Shown here piece after piece: positions 1 through 12,919 of a stretch of 64,000 nt of DNA. A program made the position numbers and the translations under genes. Every line of letters starts with the position of its first letter. Within the stretch, counting starts at the first letter, position 1. The notes under the pieces were generated by a model. It was not told the DNA's origin. It did not search any database and saw only the letters and a program-made list of their open reading frames with translations. Source of the DNA: Atrichornis clamosus (Eukaryota > Chordata > Aves > Passeriformes > Menuridae); the NCBI GenBank assembly GCA_013400975.1, contig WBMZ01000207.1, positions 103,708 through 167,707 on the forward strand, in the 5' to 3' direction.

Positions 1-3000
1 TATAAATAGTGAGAGCGGGAATTTCGGGAAGAGAGGAATCCAAAAGGATGAATCCTCGGGAGTAACCATTTCTGGAACCAGCACCCCAAATAAGAAACAG
101 AAAAGGATCCAGCAGCACTTGAGGAGAGCTCTTGAGGAGAAAACAAGTGTAAGACATATGGAAACCTTCAGGGTGAAGCTGCTCTGTTTCATGGGATTCT
201 GCTCAAGGAAAATCAGATTCCCAGGATGCCCAGTGAGCTCGGGAATACTGACCAAAAACCTCCCAGAGCCTGTGGAGCAGGAGCTAAACCCACTCCTGCC
301 TGGAAGAAAAGACATCCATCCCCATTTAACATTCGCTGTGGGCATCAGCTTGGAAAATTGTCACTGGAATAGCACAGGATTCCCTGTTTTCCATCTGGGA
401 ATGGCTGGTGATGTTTGAGTTCACAGGGACACCAGCTTGGGCAGGAGCAGAGCGGGGTGTGGGATGTTACATGGAGAGCTTGGATTCTCCAGCACTGCAG
501 GAAAAATCTCCGTGTGCATCTTTTGGGATCCCCAGGGGAGAGCAGGGAGCTGGTCCCAGGTTGTTTTCCTTGGAAAGAGGCCTCTCCAGGAGTGGGGTGC
601 CAAAATAATGGTTGGGATACCCTTTTCCACTGGTTCTTCCCAAGTGTGCTGTGTTGGGAGAAGTGAATATTCCTCAGTTGGTTTTGTGTCGCTTCTTCTT
701 TTCCTTCCTTCCTCTGCCTCAGTTTTGCATTTCCTTTCTAGAATCCATCCCAAAATTCCTATTCTAAGCCCTTTTCACTGCACTTCCCTAAGGAACTGTG
801 TGTCTGTATAACTTACAGATCTCTGGGGAGAAGCCATCAGCAAAGGGGAATACTTGGATAAGCAGGATGAGAAGCCCGGTGATCTTCGTTTCCCATCCTG
901 AGCTTTTCCTTTGCTTTCAGCATATTTTGGGATCCTAAAATCCCTTTCCTGTTTAAATGTGTTATTGTGGGTGTCCAGCGTTCCCCCTGTTCCAGAGGTG
1001 AATTTGGCCTCTGTGGTTTTTTCCCATTTTTCATATTCCTGCAGGAGCCACGGGAACATCGTGGGGGGTTTTTTTCCAGCTGCTGGTGGGTCACTGATGA
1101 ATCAATTCAATTAAAAATGAAACCTTTTCAATGCCTTTTTCTCAGAAAGGCAAGAAAAAGGCCGTGTTCAAATGAAGTCAGGCATCAGAATTATAAAAAT
1201 AAACCCTTTTTCTTTATTACCTAATGCTCAATTTCCTTCTGGAACCTTTTGGCATATTCAGAGAAAAGTGGATATTTTTAAAAAAGGAAAAATAATCCAG
1301 TCACAGTAGCTCTCTGAGAGGAAGGAGGAAAATGCATTTTCGAGCATCTTTCCTTGTTTCTTCATCACCCACTATCAGTGTGAAAATATCTCCTCCCGTT
1401 GTAGTGCAAGATTCCTGTCGTGGAGCAGAGTTGTAATTAATTCCTCAATTAGTTCTGTGTAGGAAAATTTAGGAAGACTTTGGTGAGCACAGGGTAAGGA
1501 ATTGGTGGAAAAATAGAGATTAAAATGATTCATTTTATGATTAAAAAATGGTGATTTCGCTCTGGGCAGGCTCCTCCTGATTTTTGGGAAGCTTTGGTGA
1601 GTTATTCTGGGTTAAATATTGGATTTCTCCCGTGACCTGAGGTGTTCCTGGTGTGGGTTTTGCTGCTGGCTCTCCCTGCAGGAGGAATTAATCAGCGTTT
1701 TTTTGGGAGCACCGTTAAATTTTTAAAAAAATGTTTAATTTATGAATCAAGTAGGAAAAAACTTCCAAACTTCTCCCATGGAATGGCTCATGCTTCCACA
1801 CTCCTCCTCACCAGCTCCTCTTCTGCTCCCCCCTCAGGGTGGTGGGAATGATGTTCCTCCTCATTTTTCAGGGAATTCCTTTTCCATGCTGGGCTCAGAG
1901 AAGGCATTTGCAACCAACCCCCCCAGACATTCCCTTCTCCCTTCCCAGAATTCACTGTATGGTTAGGCTGGAATTTAGTGCAATTCCTGGAGTATTCCTG
2001 GCTATTCCTCTTCCCATTTTACTCAGCAGAGAGGTTTCATTGTTCCTTTATTTGGTCCATCCCGTGCCTCTCCAATGGATCCAAAACCTCTGGATGTGCT
2101 GGGCCCCAGCCTTTGCTTCCCAGTATAGCAATTCCCACATTTGTGGTTGGATAAAGCAGATTTTCTTAAACTCTTCAGGAAACCAAACCTATTTTGGGGT
2201 TTTATTATTGATACTGTGCCTTTGGGAGCAAGGAAGTTGTGCCTGGATTAATGCTGGGAATTCCTGCAGCTGCTCTGGGCTGGTTGGGACTTCAGCCACA
2301 GATTTTCCTTAATTTTTTGGAAGGATGGCTGCAGCGGTGGGTTTTTAAAGGGTGTTTGTAGGTGTGGAATAACTGCACTTTAATCAGAGTAATGAAATTC
2401 ATGGAAATTTGGCATTTGAGATGAAAAACAATTGGAGGCAGCTTGAAATTGTTCTTGTGTTTATCTGTGCATGGTTGGTGACTGAAGCAGGGAATGTTTT
2501 TCCACTGCAAACGTAACCAAATTATCATCTCCCTGACTTTTTTTTTTTTTGGATATAAAATATCTGGAGAGGACTTCTTTCCCTGTTGGAAGTCTGTGGG
2601 CTCAGACCATCTTCCCTTTTCCTGCAGAGGAGGGTGAAAGGAGGGTTCTCCATCTGTCTGGGGGGTTAAAATTATCCCGAGCGCTGTGTGTTGATGGCTC
2701 TGCAGATGAGTTCAGTTCTGCAATCCGCCCCTAAAACTGGGAGTCTAAATGGAGAAAAGAGCAGGAATGCTTCATTCCCGAGCCATTCCAGCTGTAGGAA
2801 GTTCAGCTTCTCCATTGCATCCAGTTGTTTTCCTATTTATGCGCTGGTCCCTTTTTTTTTCCTTTCAGTGAGCAGGAGACACGTTCCCAAAAATAAATGT
2901 ATCAAGTGATAGTGTGATTTTCCTTTCTAAGCTCCCTGGGAATCTGCCAAAACTTCCATCAGAGACCTGCAGTCATTTGCGAGGAGTGTTCCAGGCTGTT

Positions 3001-3054
3001 CCCAAGCTAAGGGAATTCAGGTGGGAAGGCTCTGCCTGTGGGAGGGATGTGGTG

Positions 3055-3272
3055 GGGAGGAAGAAATTCCTCACTGTGAGGGTAAAGTTCAGGTTTCCCA
3101 GAGAAGCTGTGGCTGCCCCTGGATCCCTGGAAGTGTCCAAGGCCGGGTTGGACGGGGCTTGGAGCAGTCTGGGATAGTGGGAGGTGTCCTTGGCCATGGG
3201 AGGAGGTGGAATGGGATGGGCTTGAAGATCCCTCCCAACCCAAACCATTGTGGAATTCCGTGATTCCATGAG
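3055..3272 (+). mobile_element. CR1 LINE 3' fragment
   Basis: The stretch contains the typical CR1 3'-end words: 'agaagctgtggctgcccctg', then 'gatccctggaagtgtccaag', then 'cccaacccaaaccatt', and ends near 'gtgattccatgag'. It is 5'-truncated, as is usual for CR1. The antisense open frame across it (2973-3578) is a by-product of the repeat. Confidence 0.9.
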
Positions 3273-4127
3273 GTTAGTGCTGTTTAATCCCTGTGTGAAT
3301 GGAGCAGGCAATTCCCTCCTTCCCTGCCCTCCTTCCCTGCCCTCCATGCTGAGGAAGCTTTTCCATCCTTCCCATCCCATGGTGCTGCCGAGGGAAGGAA
3401 AATCCCCTCGTTTCTCCTGTGTTGGGAAGAGGTGACACCACAGATCCCCCGCTCCAAAGCCGATCCAAAGGAAAATGCAAGGAGCTGATTCTGCACGCTC
3501 CCAACACCTCAGGACCTTGGGATTGGCCTGGAGTTTCTTGCATTTTTCCTGCCATTCCCAGGAGCAGAGGTTTCCCATTCATGCCCCGAGGATGTGAAAT
3601 TCAGGCCCAATAAATCAGATTCCAGCTGCTCCTTTCCTGGGCTCTCAGCTTTGCTTCCAAAGGGCTCCTTCTCTATAAATCCTGCTCCCAGCCAGATTCC
3701 AGGCTGTTCCCTGCTCCCTGTTTGCTGTAGGAAAACAGCTGAGGGCACAGATTCCGCAGTTTTATTTTGGGCATCGTGTTTGTTTTGAGGAAAAAACCCA
3801 TTTCCTTCTATTCTGAGTTTTCAAAGGGAGGAATATGAGCGTTTCCTTATCTCCGTGGAAGCAGATTTCTGAGGGGAGCACCTGAACGTTGGGAGGGAGT
3901 TTGGGATGAAAAGCCTTCGGAAGGGAGAAGGGAAGTGCCTTCCCCCCAGATCCTGGAGGAGCAGATTAGGCTGGATGTAATTAATGAGGAGAAGAAATCC
4001 ATTAAGTTGTTATAGTAACTGGGAAGCTGAGGTTGGAAATGTATGATCCGATGACTCAGCTCTGGGGGAAGGGATCTGGGAGCCCACATATGGAGAGCTG
4101 GAGCTTCCCTTTCCCGGCTCCCCGCTC

Positions 4128-4164
4128 TGTCCGCGCCCGGGAAGCTCCGGAATGGGCGCGGACA
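4128..4164. repeat. GC-rich perfect inverted repeat (hairpin)
   Basis: Arm tgtccgcgccc at 4128-4138 is exactly complementary to gggcgcggaca at 4154-4164, with a 15-base spacer. It is the most CpG-dense spot in the first 16 kb. It could be a fold in RNA or a dyad protein site; no function can be read from it directly. Confidence 0.85.
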
Positions 4165-4400
4165 AGGCTCTTCCAAACCCTGACCACACATCAGCAGGAA
4201 AACCAACTTATCCCATCACCCTGCACCTCCTGTCTCTCCGGGGGGCCTGGGGGGAAGCTGGGAAAACTCACCCGGAGTTAATGGCAGTGTCTTTCCAAGG
4301 GGCTCTTTCGGGATGGGGAATAAGGAATGTGGGAGTTCTTGTGCAGAGCAGCACCAGCTCCTTTCTGGAGGTCCCTTCGGAAGGAGGGTAGCTACAAAAA

Positions 4401-4554
4401 CAAAGGAATTTATTTCCGTCCAAAAAAGGAATTTATCTCCTCCACAAAAGGAATTTCTTTCCTTCAAAAAATGTACTTATTTCCTTCAAAAACAGGGATT
4501 TATTTCCTTCGAAAAAGGTCTTTATTTCCTTCAAAAAAAGGAATTTACTTCCCC
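4401..4554. repeat. Minisatellite, about 7 copies of a 22-bp unit
   Basis: Seven diverged units of the form aaaaaaggaatttatttcct run head to tail. The core GGAATTTATTTCC is nearly palindromic. The copies differ by one to four bases, so the array is not recent. Confidence 0.85.
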
Positions 4555-4809
4555 GAATTTATGTGGGATCTTCCTACAGAAGTACATTCATTTTGGTGAT
4601 CTTCTTAATAGAATGTTTGTATAGAACGTGGGAAAGCTTTATTGGAATATCTGTTTGCATTCCCTCTTTTCTCTGGATGCAGCTGCGGCCGCAGCAGGAC
4701 ATAAACATTTACCTGCCTCTCTCCAGGTGTTTAGGGCAGGGATTCATGGATGAATGAGGGAGTGCAGGAATCTGGGATGCTTCTTTCCCCAAAATGTTCC
4801 GACGGAAGA

Positions 4810-4888
4810 TTTCCCTGCCCGTGGCAGGGGCTTGGAATTGAGAGGAGCTTTAGGAACCTTCCCAATCCAAACCAGTCTGTGATTCTGG
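4810..4888 (+). mobile_element. CR1 LINE tail fragment
   Basis: About 75 bases match the very end of CR1: 'ctgcccgtggcaggggcttg' followed by 'ttcccaatccaaaccagtct' and 'gtgattct'. The remainder of the element is absent. Confidence 0.75.
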
Positions 4889-6155
4889 CTGGTTTTTATC
4901 TGAATATTCTGCACCCAGGATTAATAACAAACCTTTGCAGTAGCCAAGATTTGTTATTCCATAATTCTCCTGACTGTGCGTAACCCCTTGGGAACGACAA
5001 AGGTTTTGATGAGGAATTAATTCCTTAATGACAGCTTCTAAAGCTGAAGTAATTTGCTGTTTTAATGATCTGTGGTGACCTTAAAACCCTTAGACAATAG
5101 GTGGTGATTTATTGCATCTGCTCAGCTGTAAATGAATATTAAAAAGGGGAAGAATTTGGATTTATTATTTTAAAAATTCAGATTTAAAACTCTGTTGAAC
5201 AACTTGTGGAAATATCTCTGTCTGTGTTTGCCTGCTCTGATTTCTCAGCTTCAGTTACTTCGGATTTATGTGAGATTCACGTGCTGGTGAAAATTGAGAT
5301 ATTCTGAGCCAAATTTAACATTTTCTCTCTCAGCAATTAAGGTTAAAAGTGATCAATCTCCATTTAATCAGTAGAAATGTTTATTCTAAAATCCCTGGGT
5401 GATCTTTAAGGTCCTGTCCTGTGATTCTCTGTTCACGTGAGATAAATTCGTGTATCTTTAACTGTCCAGAAATGGCAAGTGAGTGTCTGATTGTAGTAAA
5501 AATTCCAAGGAAACACTCTGTTCCTTGTATAATGTGGGATTTTTCAGCTGCTCTTTCCTGGGATGGCGAGGACAAGTTGAAAAACTTGATTTCATTTATT
5601 TATTTTTTTAAATAATTACGTTCTCCAGCCGTAAGAAAGATGTTGATATTTTGCTTTAAATTTTGCAGGGGGAATAATCCCTGCTGTCAAATCCACAGGA
5701 TAATGAAATCCTGCTGCTTTGCTGCGGGAATACAGGGGGCCCTTTGGCTTCCCAGCAAAGTAATCCTGAAAAATCCGAGTTTTAAAACTCCTCTCCTGTC
5801 GCTCATTTGGGAATTCACGGAGCTCGAGGGGCAGGGCCAGAGGGAGTTGTGCATCCTCTTAATCTCCCATCCAGGAGGGCGGTTTTTCTCCAAGGAAAAC
5901 ACATCACAGGAATAACATGGGAAAACTTACGGAAGACTTGGGTCGTTGCTGTGACTTGCAGCATTTTGAAGTTGTATTTTTGTGTTTGCAGCGCTGGCAG
6001 AGGTTGCTCAGGTTTAAGATATTTGGGTGTTCTTCTTTCAAAGTAGCCTTAGTTTAGGAGGGAAGGAGATCCTGGTTTAGCTTATTCCAAAATAAAGCAA
6101 CAGCATGGCATGGAGTGATCTTTTTATGGCTCAAAACATCGGCCTACAAAAACCC

Positions 6156-6395
6156 AGAATTCCAGAATGGTTTGATTTGGAAGGGAGCTCAAAAATTATG
6201 TGATTCCAGCCCTGCCATGGGCAGGGACACCTCCCACTATCCCAGGTTGCTCTGACCTCCATCCTTGGACACTTCCCGGGCTCCAGGGGCAGCCACAGCT
6301 GCTCTGGGCACCCTGTGCCAGGGCCTCCCCTCCCTCACAACCAGGAATTCCTTCCCAATATCCCATCTAATTCCATCCTCTGGCAGCCCAAATTC
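6156..6395 (-). mobile_element. CR1 LINE 3' fragment, reverse orientation
   Basis: It begins with the reverse of the CR1 tail (ccagaatggtttgatttgga), continues through 'ccatgggcagggacacctcc' and 'caggggcagccacagctgct', and fades after 'cccaatatcccatcta' near 6373-6395. Confidence 0.9.
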
Positions 6396-8127
6396 ATTTA
6401 ACCATCCAGACCCCATTTCCAGTGGCTGTAATTTCCCAAAATTGCCAGCTGTGCGCGCAGCAGTCGGAATTTTCCAGGTGAGGTTGGATGCCACCGGGTT
6501 GGGATTCCTCTTCGAACAACCAGGAGCACTCCCTCTATTTTGAATTTTACAGGGGGCAGGGGTCGCCGAGCGGGGCTCTCTCCTCGTTAATTGCAGCCTT
6601 TGGAGGGATTGAATTTGAGAACAAAAAACTTTCTCAAGTGTTCGGCAAGAGGCAGCCACGGGGCGCTGGGAGGATCTCTCCACGTCATTAAAGGTTTGAA
6701 GAGCTTTTGAGGACTGGGAAGGAAAGGGCAAGGAGGAGGAGCTGGAAGCAAAGGCTGGAGTTGCCACTTTCACCTCACTTCACAGCACTTGATTTTGGGG
6801 AAAGTTGCCGGCTGAGCTCAATTACTTTTTCATTAAAAAAAAAAAATCTTTTTAAATAGCTGATAATTTCAGCCTGGAGTCGAAAAGAATGCAAATATTT
6901 TCCCAATAAGCAAAAATATCAGATCCTGAAGGAAAGAAAACAGCCGCAGTGGAAGGAAACAGTAACATCTGCTTTGGCTCCAAGAAAAAATCCTGGAATA
7001 AGAAAGCTTAAATATTCCTTTAAATCAGTTTGGTTTGGGTTCTTTTTCCCCCTAAACCTGCTGTTATAAATTAGTGTTGTCAAAGATGCCTCTTGAAATA
7101 AATGAAATAAAATATTGCAGTGGAAGTGGTCTTGGTGGCTGGTACAAAACATATTTGCAGAATGCCAAATGCTTTCCCTTTAGTCTTAATTTCCTTTATT
7201 GGACAGGCAGACAGAGATATCAGTCTGAAAATGGCTGGCATGGGAAAAAAAACCCAAACCTGGGATAAATCAAGTTTGGAGTTGACCACGGTGCCGTAAT
7301 GCCTTTTTTTAATACTCCCCATGCCAGGCTTTGCCTTTGCAGGGGAGATGTGGCCTGGAATTGGAATTATTTTCTGTTTCTGCAGGAAAAGGGGACTTCT
7401 TGAAAAGCAACGCTGAGCGTGTTCCAGGATGTTTGGTAAAATTTGTACCATTTTGGAGCCAAAGCACTGGAGCAGGGAATGATTATTCCTGTGTTTAATA
7501 ACAGCAGCTACTTCTGCACAAAATCCGGGATGTAAGGGAAGAAATCCTGTGAGTTTCAGGGACAGAAGTGATGCTGCGGACAGGCAGCGTTGTCAGCAGC
7601 AATCAGTGTGGGCCTGGAGGCTGTTCCCCACAAGTCCCCTCCTTTTGTCCTCGTTTGCGTCTCTCCTGACTCCTTCTCCTTCCTTAGACCCCTTGCGGGG
7701 TTGCTTTGAGGAGAGTCCTGGATGGATATTTAGGAAAATGCCATTTATCTGCTCCAGAATCCTTTTTCCTGGGGGAGAGAGGACACGGCGGGGACAGGAC
7801 TAAAACAGCAGCAGGTTTTGTCCTTGGCACGGAGCCTCGTTTTCCCTTTTTATTTGGTTTTTTTTTTGTGTGTGCCTGTGGCCAGAAAAGCTGGTTCCCT
7901 GATCTGGAAGTGCTTGTTCTACTTGGCCATGGAATATATTTTGCCTCAGGCATTGGAATTGTTGAAATGATGCTCCGTGGCCCCCAGGGTTGTGTTTTTG
8001 GGGCTGGGCTGGGAGAAAGGCAGGAAAATCAGGGTGTTCCATCCGGGAGAGGCCTTTTCCCTGGTGTCCGTTGCTGGAAGGGACTGCCGGGTGGTTCAGG
8101 TCCTCATTGCCCGTTTTATGAGGATAA

Positions 8128-8192
8128 ATCATGGATTCTTGGAATGGTTTGGCTTGGAAGAGACCTTAAAGCTCATTTTTTCCCAACCCTGG
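8128..8192 (-). mobile_element. Short CR1 tail fragment, reverse orientation
   Basis: 'tggaatggtttggcttggaa' followed by 'gaccttaaagctcat' is the reversed CR1 terminus. Only about 60 bases remain recognisable. Confidence 0.7.
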
Positions 8193-8847
8193 CCACTTGC
8201 TCCCCTCCTTTGCAGGTCTCAGCTTTCTCTTGGTTCTCCAGGGACCTCTTGCTGCTCTGATTCTGCATTTCATCTTTCCAGTGTTTTTTTCCAATAGGAA
8301 AAATCAGCCAGGTTAGGAATATCCCTCTGTTCCAAGACTTCTGGAGGATGAGGATGATCTCTGTAGGCTGGATTCTGTTCTGCTGTGCTTGGGGTCACTC
8401 TGTGGCTTTGCTGCTTGGCTCTAATGTGAAAAAAAGGGAAAAAATTCCTTCTTGCAGGCTGCTAGAACTTGGCTCTTCCCGGAAAATCTCCTGGGGAAGG
8501 AGATCTGAGGATTCCAGAACTTTTTCTCTTGGAGTAGAGCAACCTGGGGGTGAGTTTAGGAAGAATTAAATGAGGGGCAGGAGCCAAGGGCTGCTTGAGC
8601 TGCTGGTGACACACAAAGTTCCCCCACCGTTTATCCCAGCGTTAATCCCGAGGGATCTGCAGCATTCCCGTTATCTGGGAAGCCCAGCGAGGCTTAGTGA
8701 TGCTGCTCCTTTCCCAGTAAAAACACAGGGAGAACATCCAGTCTATTATTGAAAAAAAAGTCAGCCTAAAAATCTACAGGGAGAAAAATTGACGTGGCGT
8801 GAATTTGCTGGGGTTTGTTGTATTTTTAAATGGAATTTTTTTTAGCA

Positions 8848-8882
8848 TGATGATGATGATGATGATAATAATAATAATAATA
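8848..8882. repeat. Trinucleotide microsatellite (ATG)n then (AAT)n
   Basis: Six GATs run directly into six or more AAT units. The change of unit in mid-tract suggests a point mutation that was then propagated by slippage. Confidence 0.9.
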
Positions 8883-9771
8883 TAATTGTTCTTTGCTCTC
8901 TGGATGCTGCTCAGCTGCTCTGAGGAGTGGGAGGCTCTGCAAGTCATTTGCTCAGGGAACAAGAAAGAGAAAAATTGCATCTTTTAATAGTCTGCTTCAC
9001 TTTTCCCAGTAATTACCCTGGAAATCCTGATGTGGAAGGCAGCACTCCTAAACTGAATCCTTTGGAGCTGTCAGAACTGATTCTGAATTTCATTTCTTTT
9101 GGCCACAGGAGCTTTTTAGAAATATCTAAGATTTAAAAATCACTGACATAGGAAAAGAATGTTTTCTGCAATCCTTCCGCCCAAGTTATTAATATTTCCC
9201 TGAAAGATTCCTGAAAAAAAAAACAAACCAGGGCTGCATTTTCCAGTGAAAATTGCTGCTTGTGTTTCATGTGACTTCTGCAGAGCACGTTGGGCCTCAG
9301 GACAGCAAAATATTGATTTTCTTACTGGAACTGTCATAAATAAAGGGCAGTGACAACCTGGTCGTCCCCTCTGCTGGAAATCCAGGAGTTCCTGGAATTT
9401 CTGGGACAGACTCACTGGTTTATTCCCAGCTTTCATGATCCAGAGAAAGAGGAGTCTTTGCAATCCTTTTAACCTTGGTGATATCTTGGGAAGGAACCTC
9501 CTAGTGGAAGTTAAGGCGCTGTTTTAATAATCATTCATGGCAGTTTTAAAGGTGGGTTGGTTTTTTTTTTTGGTCCCTCACGATTTTTTGGGAACTTTCT
9601 CAGGCATCCCCAAAGAGAATCCTGCCTGTAACAATTTTTTTTTTTTCCCAATAGGAGGATTGGTTTAATTGATTATTGTAGAGAAATTTGTGACTTTATT
9701 CCTGGTGGCAAAAGTCATTTTGGCTTGGTTTGCATCCTCAGCCTGGCAACGAGGAAAAGAGGCCAAACTGG

Positions 9772-9870
9772 TTGGATGAGCAGCCTGGGATAGTGGAAGG
9801 TGTCCCATGGCAGGAATTGGAACTGGACGAGCTTCAAGGTCCCTTTCCAAGCCAAACCATTCCAGGTTTC
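9772..9870 (+). mobile_element. CR1 LINE tail fragment
   Basis: 'gcctgggatagtggaaggtg' followed by 'gcttcaaggtccctttccaa' and 'ccaaaccattcca' identify the last hundred bases of a CR1 copy. Confidence 0.8.
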
Positions 9871-10187
9871 CCTGAAATCCCTCTTTTCTGAGTCACTTTT
9901 CCCAAGCTCCAGCCGTTTGTGCTGATAGATGCCCTTGCTTTTATTTTGCAGAGCGCTGTGAAATCTTCCCAGCTTTTTATGAAAATGAGAACAGATTGGG
10001 TTTTCTGAGGGGGAGTGAGTTTTTCGGAGCTGCCAGAAGCTCTGCAGACCAATTGAGTTGTTGCTGTTCACCAGAAATGGGGAAAGGTCGCAGAAAAGAA
10101 CTTCTTCCTCACCGAATAAGTAGCAAAAAGGGGCTGTTTGGGAAATTCTTGTGTATTTTTGGGAGGCTGTGTCCAAGGAGTTGGGAA

Positions 10188-10580
10188 TAATAGGAGGGGT
10201 TGAGCAGCTGAGGGAGCTGGGGAAGGGGCTCGTCCTGGAGAAAAGGAGGCTCAGGGGGGACATTCCCAATCTCCACAAGTCCCTGATGGGAGGGGGCAGC
10301 CAGGGAGGGTCGGGCTCTGCTCCCAGGGAACAGGGACAGGATGGGAGGAAATAGTCTCAGGCTGTGCCAGGGGAGGGGCAGGTTGGATATTGTGGAAAAA
10401 AAATTCACTGCAAGAGTGGTCAGGCTTTGGAATTGCCCAGGGAGGTGTTGGAGTCGCCACCTCTGGATGCATCCCAGGGACACCTGGATGTGGTTCTGGG
10501 CTGCTTTTGGTGGTGCTGGGCCGGTGGTTGGATTTGAAGGTCTTGAAGGTCTCTTCAAACCAAGATAATTTGGGATTCTG
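10188..10580 (+). mobile_element. CR1 LINE 3' fragment (older subtype)
   Basis: This copy carries the 'cagggaacagggacaggatg' and 'tctcaggctgtgccagggga' segment, then 'cccagggaggtgttggagtc' and a tail 'ttgaaggtctcttcaaacca'. It differs from the 'ctgtggctgcccctggatcc' subtype common elsewhere in the window. Confidence 0.88.
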
Positions 10581-10639
10581 TGGTCACAGAGCGGAAAGTT
10601 CAGGGCTCAGGACTGGAAAAATCAACCTAGTGCCTAAAT

Positions 10640-10856
10640 TGGTGGAAGGAAAAAATTCTTCCGTGTGTAATTCCCAAGCCTTTCCCTCCTTTCTCATTGC
10701 CTGGAGAAGCTGTGGCTGCCCCGTCCCTGGAAGTGTCCAAGGAAAGTTGGATGGGGCTTGGAGCAACCTGGGATAGTGGAAAGTGTCCCTGCCTGTGGCA
10801 GGGAGTGGGATGAGCTTTAAGATCCCTTCCAACCCAAACCATTCCACGATTTTATG
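10640..10856 (+). mobile_element. CR1 LINE 3' fragment
   Basis: It lies directly behind the previous CR1, in the same orientation but of the other subtype: 'ggagaagctgtggctgcccc', 'tggatggggcttggagcaac', 'ttccaacccaaaccattcca'. It is a separate insertion and not a continuation. Confidence 0.9.
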
Positions 10857-11450
10857 TTAAGTAGGAGCCCATATGTTTCTCCTGGGAGAGCCAGACCTGA
10901 GATTGTCACTTTTTTTTGGGTGGCTGTCACCCAGCCTGAGCTGTGCTTCTCCCTGCGAAGTTTTGATGGACTTTAAGGACAATCAGGATGTTTGGATCCC
11001 ACCTCCCAAATGGTGTCATTCCCTGTGAGATCAGATAATCCCCTTCATTCCCAGTCCTTTCCTTAGAAAAGCCGCTCTAATAATTCCCATTCAGGTGTCT
11101 GGGATTATCTCTGAGCATTTTCAGAAGCAGTATTTTGTTGGGAGGGGAAATCCTGCTCCAGGAATGTGCTGGAAGTGAGGGAGAACCAGGCGTGGGACTG
11201 CAGGATGTGTTACCTGAATTTCACTGGGTTGGGGTTGGTTTTTTGCACAATCTTTCCATCTTCGTGTCCTGACTTCTTGAAAAGTGGGAGGAAATGAATT
11301 TAGAGGCTGAAAGGAGGCAGGAAAACAGCTCTGCTTGCCAAAAGCTGCTGTTTGTCCAGGGAACAGCTCCTCGGGAGCAGTAGGAGTGGGATCCTGGCCC
11401 TGTGTTGGGTGGGAGAGGAGGATCTTTAGGGTGAGGGGGACACTCTGCTC

Positions 11451-11525
11451 ATCCCATCCCATCCCATCCCATCCCATCCCATCCCATCCCATCCCATCCC
11501 ATCCCATCCCATCCCATCCCATCCC
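11451..11525. repeat. Perfect (ATCCC)15 pentanucleotide microsatellite
   Basis: Seventy-five bases consist of fifteen uninterrupted ATCCC units (GGGAT on the other strand). The lack of any interruption points to recent expansion and likely length polymorphism. Confidence 0.98.
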
Positions 11526-12261
11526 CCTGGGGCTTTAACCCTGCCCATGGAGAAGCCCGAAGGTGTGGAATGTGTGCCTCGTGTTCCAAATCATCCCAGA
11601 ACTTTAAGAAGTGTTTTAGGAATTTCTTTCAAGCGTGGATTGCCCCCTGGAATGGTTGTTTTTTAATGCGGGTGTGGGAAAAGCAGGATGGATCCCCTGC
11701 ATCCATGGGTTTTTATCCTCACCACTGTCAGCTGCCTGTTTGGAATCCTTTAATTCATTCCTTGGCTTTGTCACTCTGGAATTGCTGGGGTGTAATAAAA
11801 GCCGGCATCAATTAAAAAATGTGCATGAGGAAAAAATTCCCAGTAAGGCTCTTTGGAGTGTTTTTATTTGGTGCCTTTTCCCTCTAAATGTTCATCCCAG
11901 GTGCCAGATCTCGGATGGGAAGGCACAAGGAGGAGTGAGTCAGATTTTAGTTCCTGGTAACTTAGTCATGACTGACGGAAGTGGGGGATTTTTCACCCAG
12001 AACTAAAGCTGGGCTTTAGGAATTATTCATGTCCTGCTTAGATTCACTTTGACCAATGGAGAAATATTTATTAAGTTGCGGGGTGAGAGGTCTCAGGCTC
12101 TCCCAGAGGTCCATCCCTCCACATCCCACTTCCTACTGTCCAACCTGATCCTGGAGTTCAGCAAAATTTAGGAGACTTTCTCAGACTCTCATCCTTTCAG
12201 ATTTTTATTTTTTTTCCCAAGGAATGTGTGGATTGAGGTTTAGTGGAGAACACGGAGGTGG

Positions 12262-12328
12262 TGCTGGATGAGGGTAGGACTGGATGATCTTAATAGTCTT
12301 TTCTGACCTTGATAATTCCATGATTCTG
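12262..12328 (+). mobile_element. CR1 tail fragment
   Basis: 'ggactggatgatcttaatag' plus 'tcttttctgaccttgataat' and 'tccatgattctgag' correspond to the end of the 'gatcttaaaggtcttttcca' CR1 subtype. Confidence 0.75.
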
Positions 12329-12491
12329 AGATGTTTCCCTGGATATTTATATCTGTACTTCTTTATTATGCATTTCCTTCTTTCTTGGTGCCAGTTTGGG
12401 AACTACCACTGGTTCAGGAGGGAAATCCCCTTTTTGTTTTTGGGATCCAAGCGCCTGCACAGCAGGGCAGTCACAAACAGCTCAAATTGGG

Positions 12492-12645
12492 CTTTATTAA
12501 GCCCAAACCTGTACTTTATTAAGCCCAAACCTGTACTTTATTAAGCCCAAATCTGAACTTTATTAGGCCCAAACCTGTACTTTATTAGGCCCAAACCTGC
12601 ACTTTATTAGGCCCAAATCTGTACTTTATTAAACACAAATCTGTT
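12492..12645. repeat. Minisatellite, 7 copies of a 22-bp unit
   Basis: Seven units of exactly 22 bases (ctttattaagcccaaacctg followed by ta) occur with few changes, mainly aag to agg in units 4-6. Preceded by ttgg, the first unit forms the dyad TTGGGCTTTATTAAGCCCAA, so each copy can fold. Confidence 0.95.
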
Positions 12646-12919
12646 GTCTGCTTCATTCTGCTGCTTCCTTTTGTTTTTTCCATGAATTTTGTCTGCGTAT
12701 AAAAGGGAATATGCGGTTTTTTTCTGGCAGCAAGCAGTCATTCCATGTTATCCCTGTCTGTGCATCCATTGCATTGTCAGGGACATATTTAGCATCATGT
12801 CTGGGAATGTGTCATTTAATTCTCTTTGTAACAGGGCTTTTAATTACTCCTAATTGTTGAAGATTGATAAAATCACTGAACTTAATCTAGAATTTGATTC
12901 TTCCAGCGTGGCAGGAATT

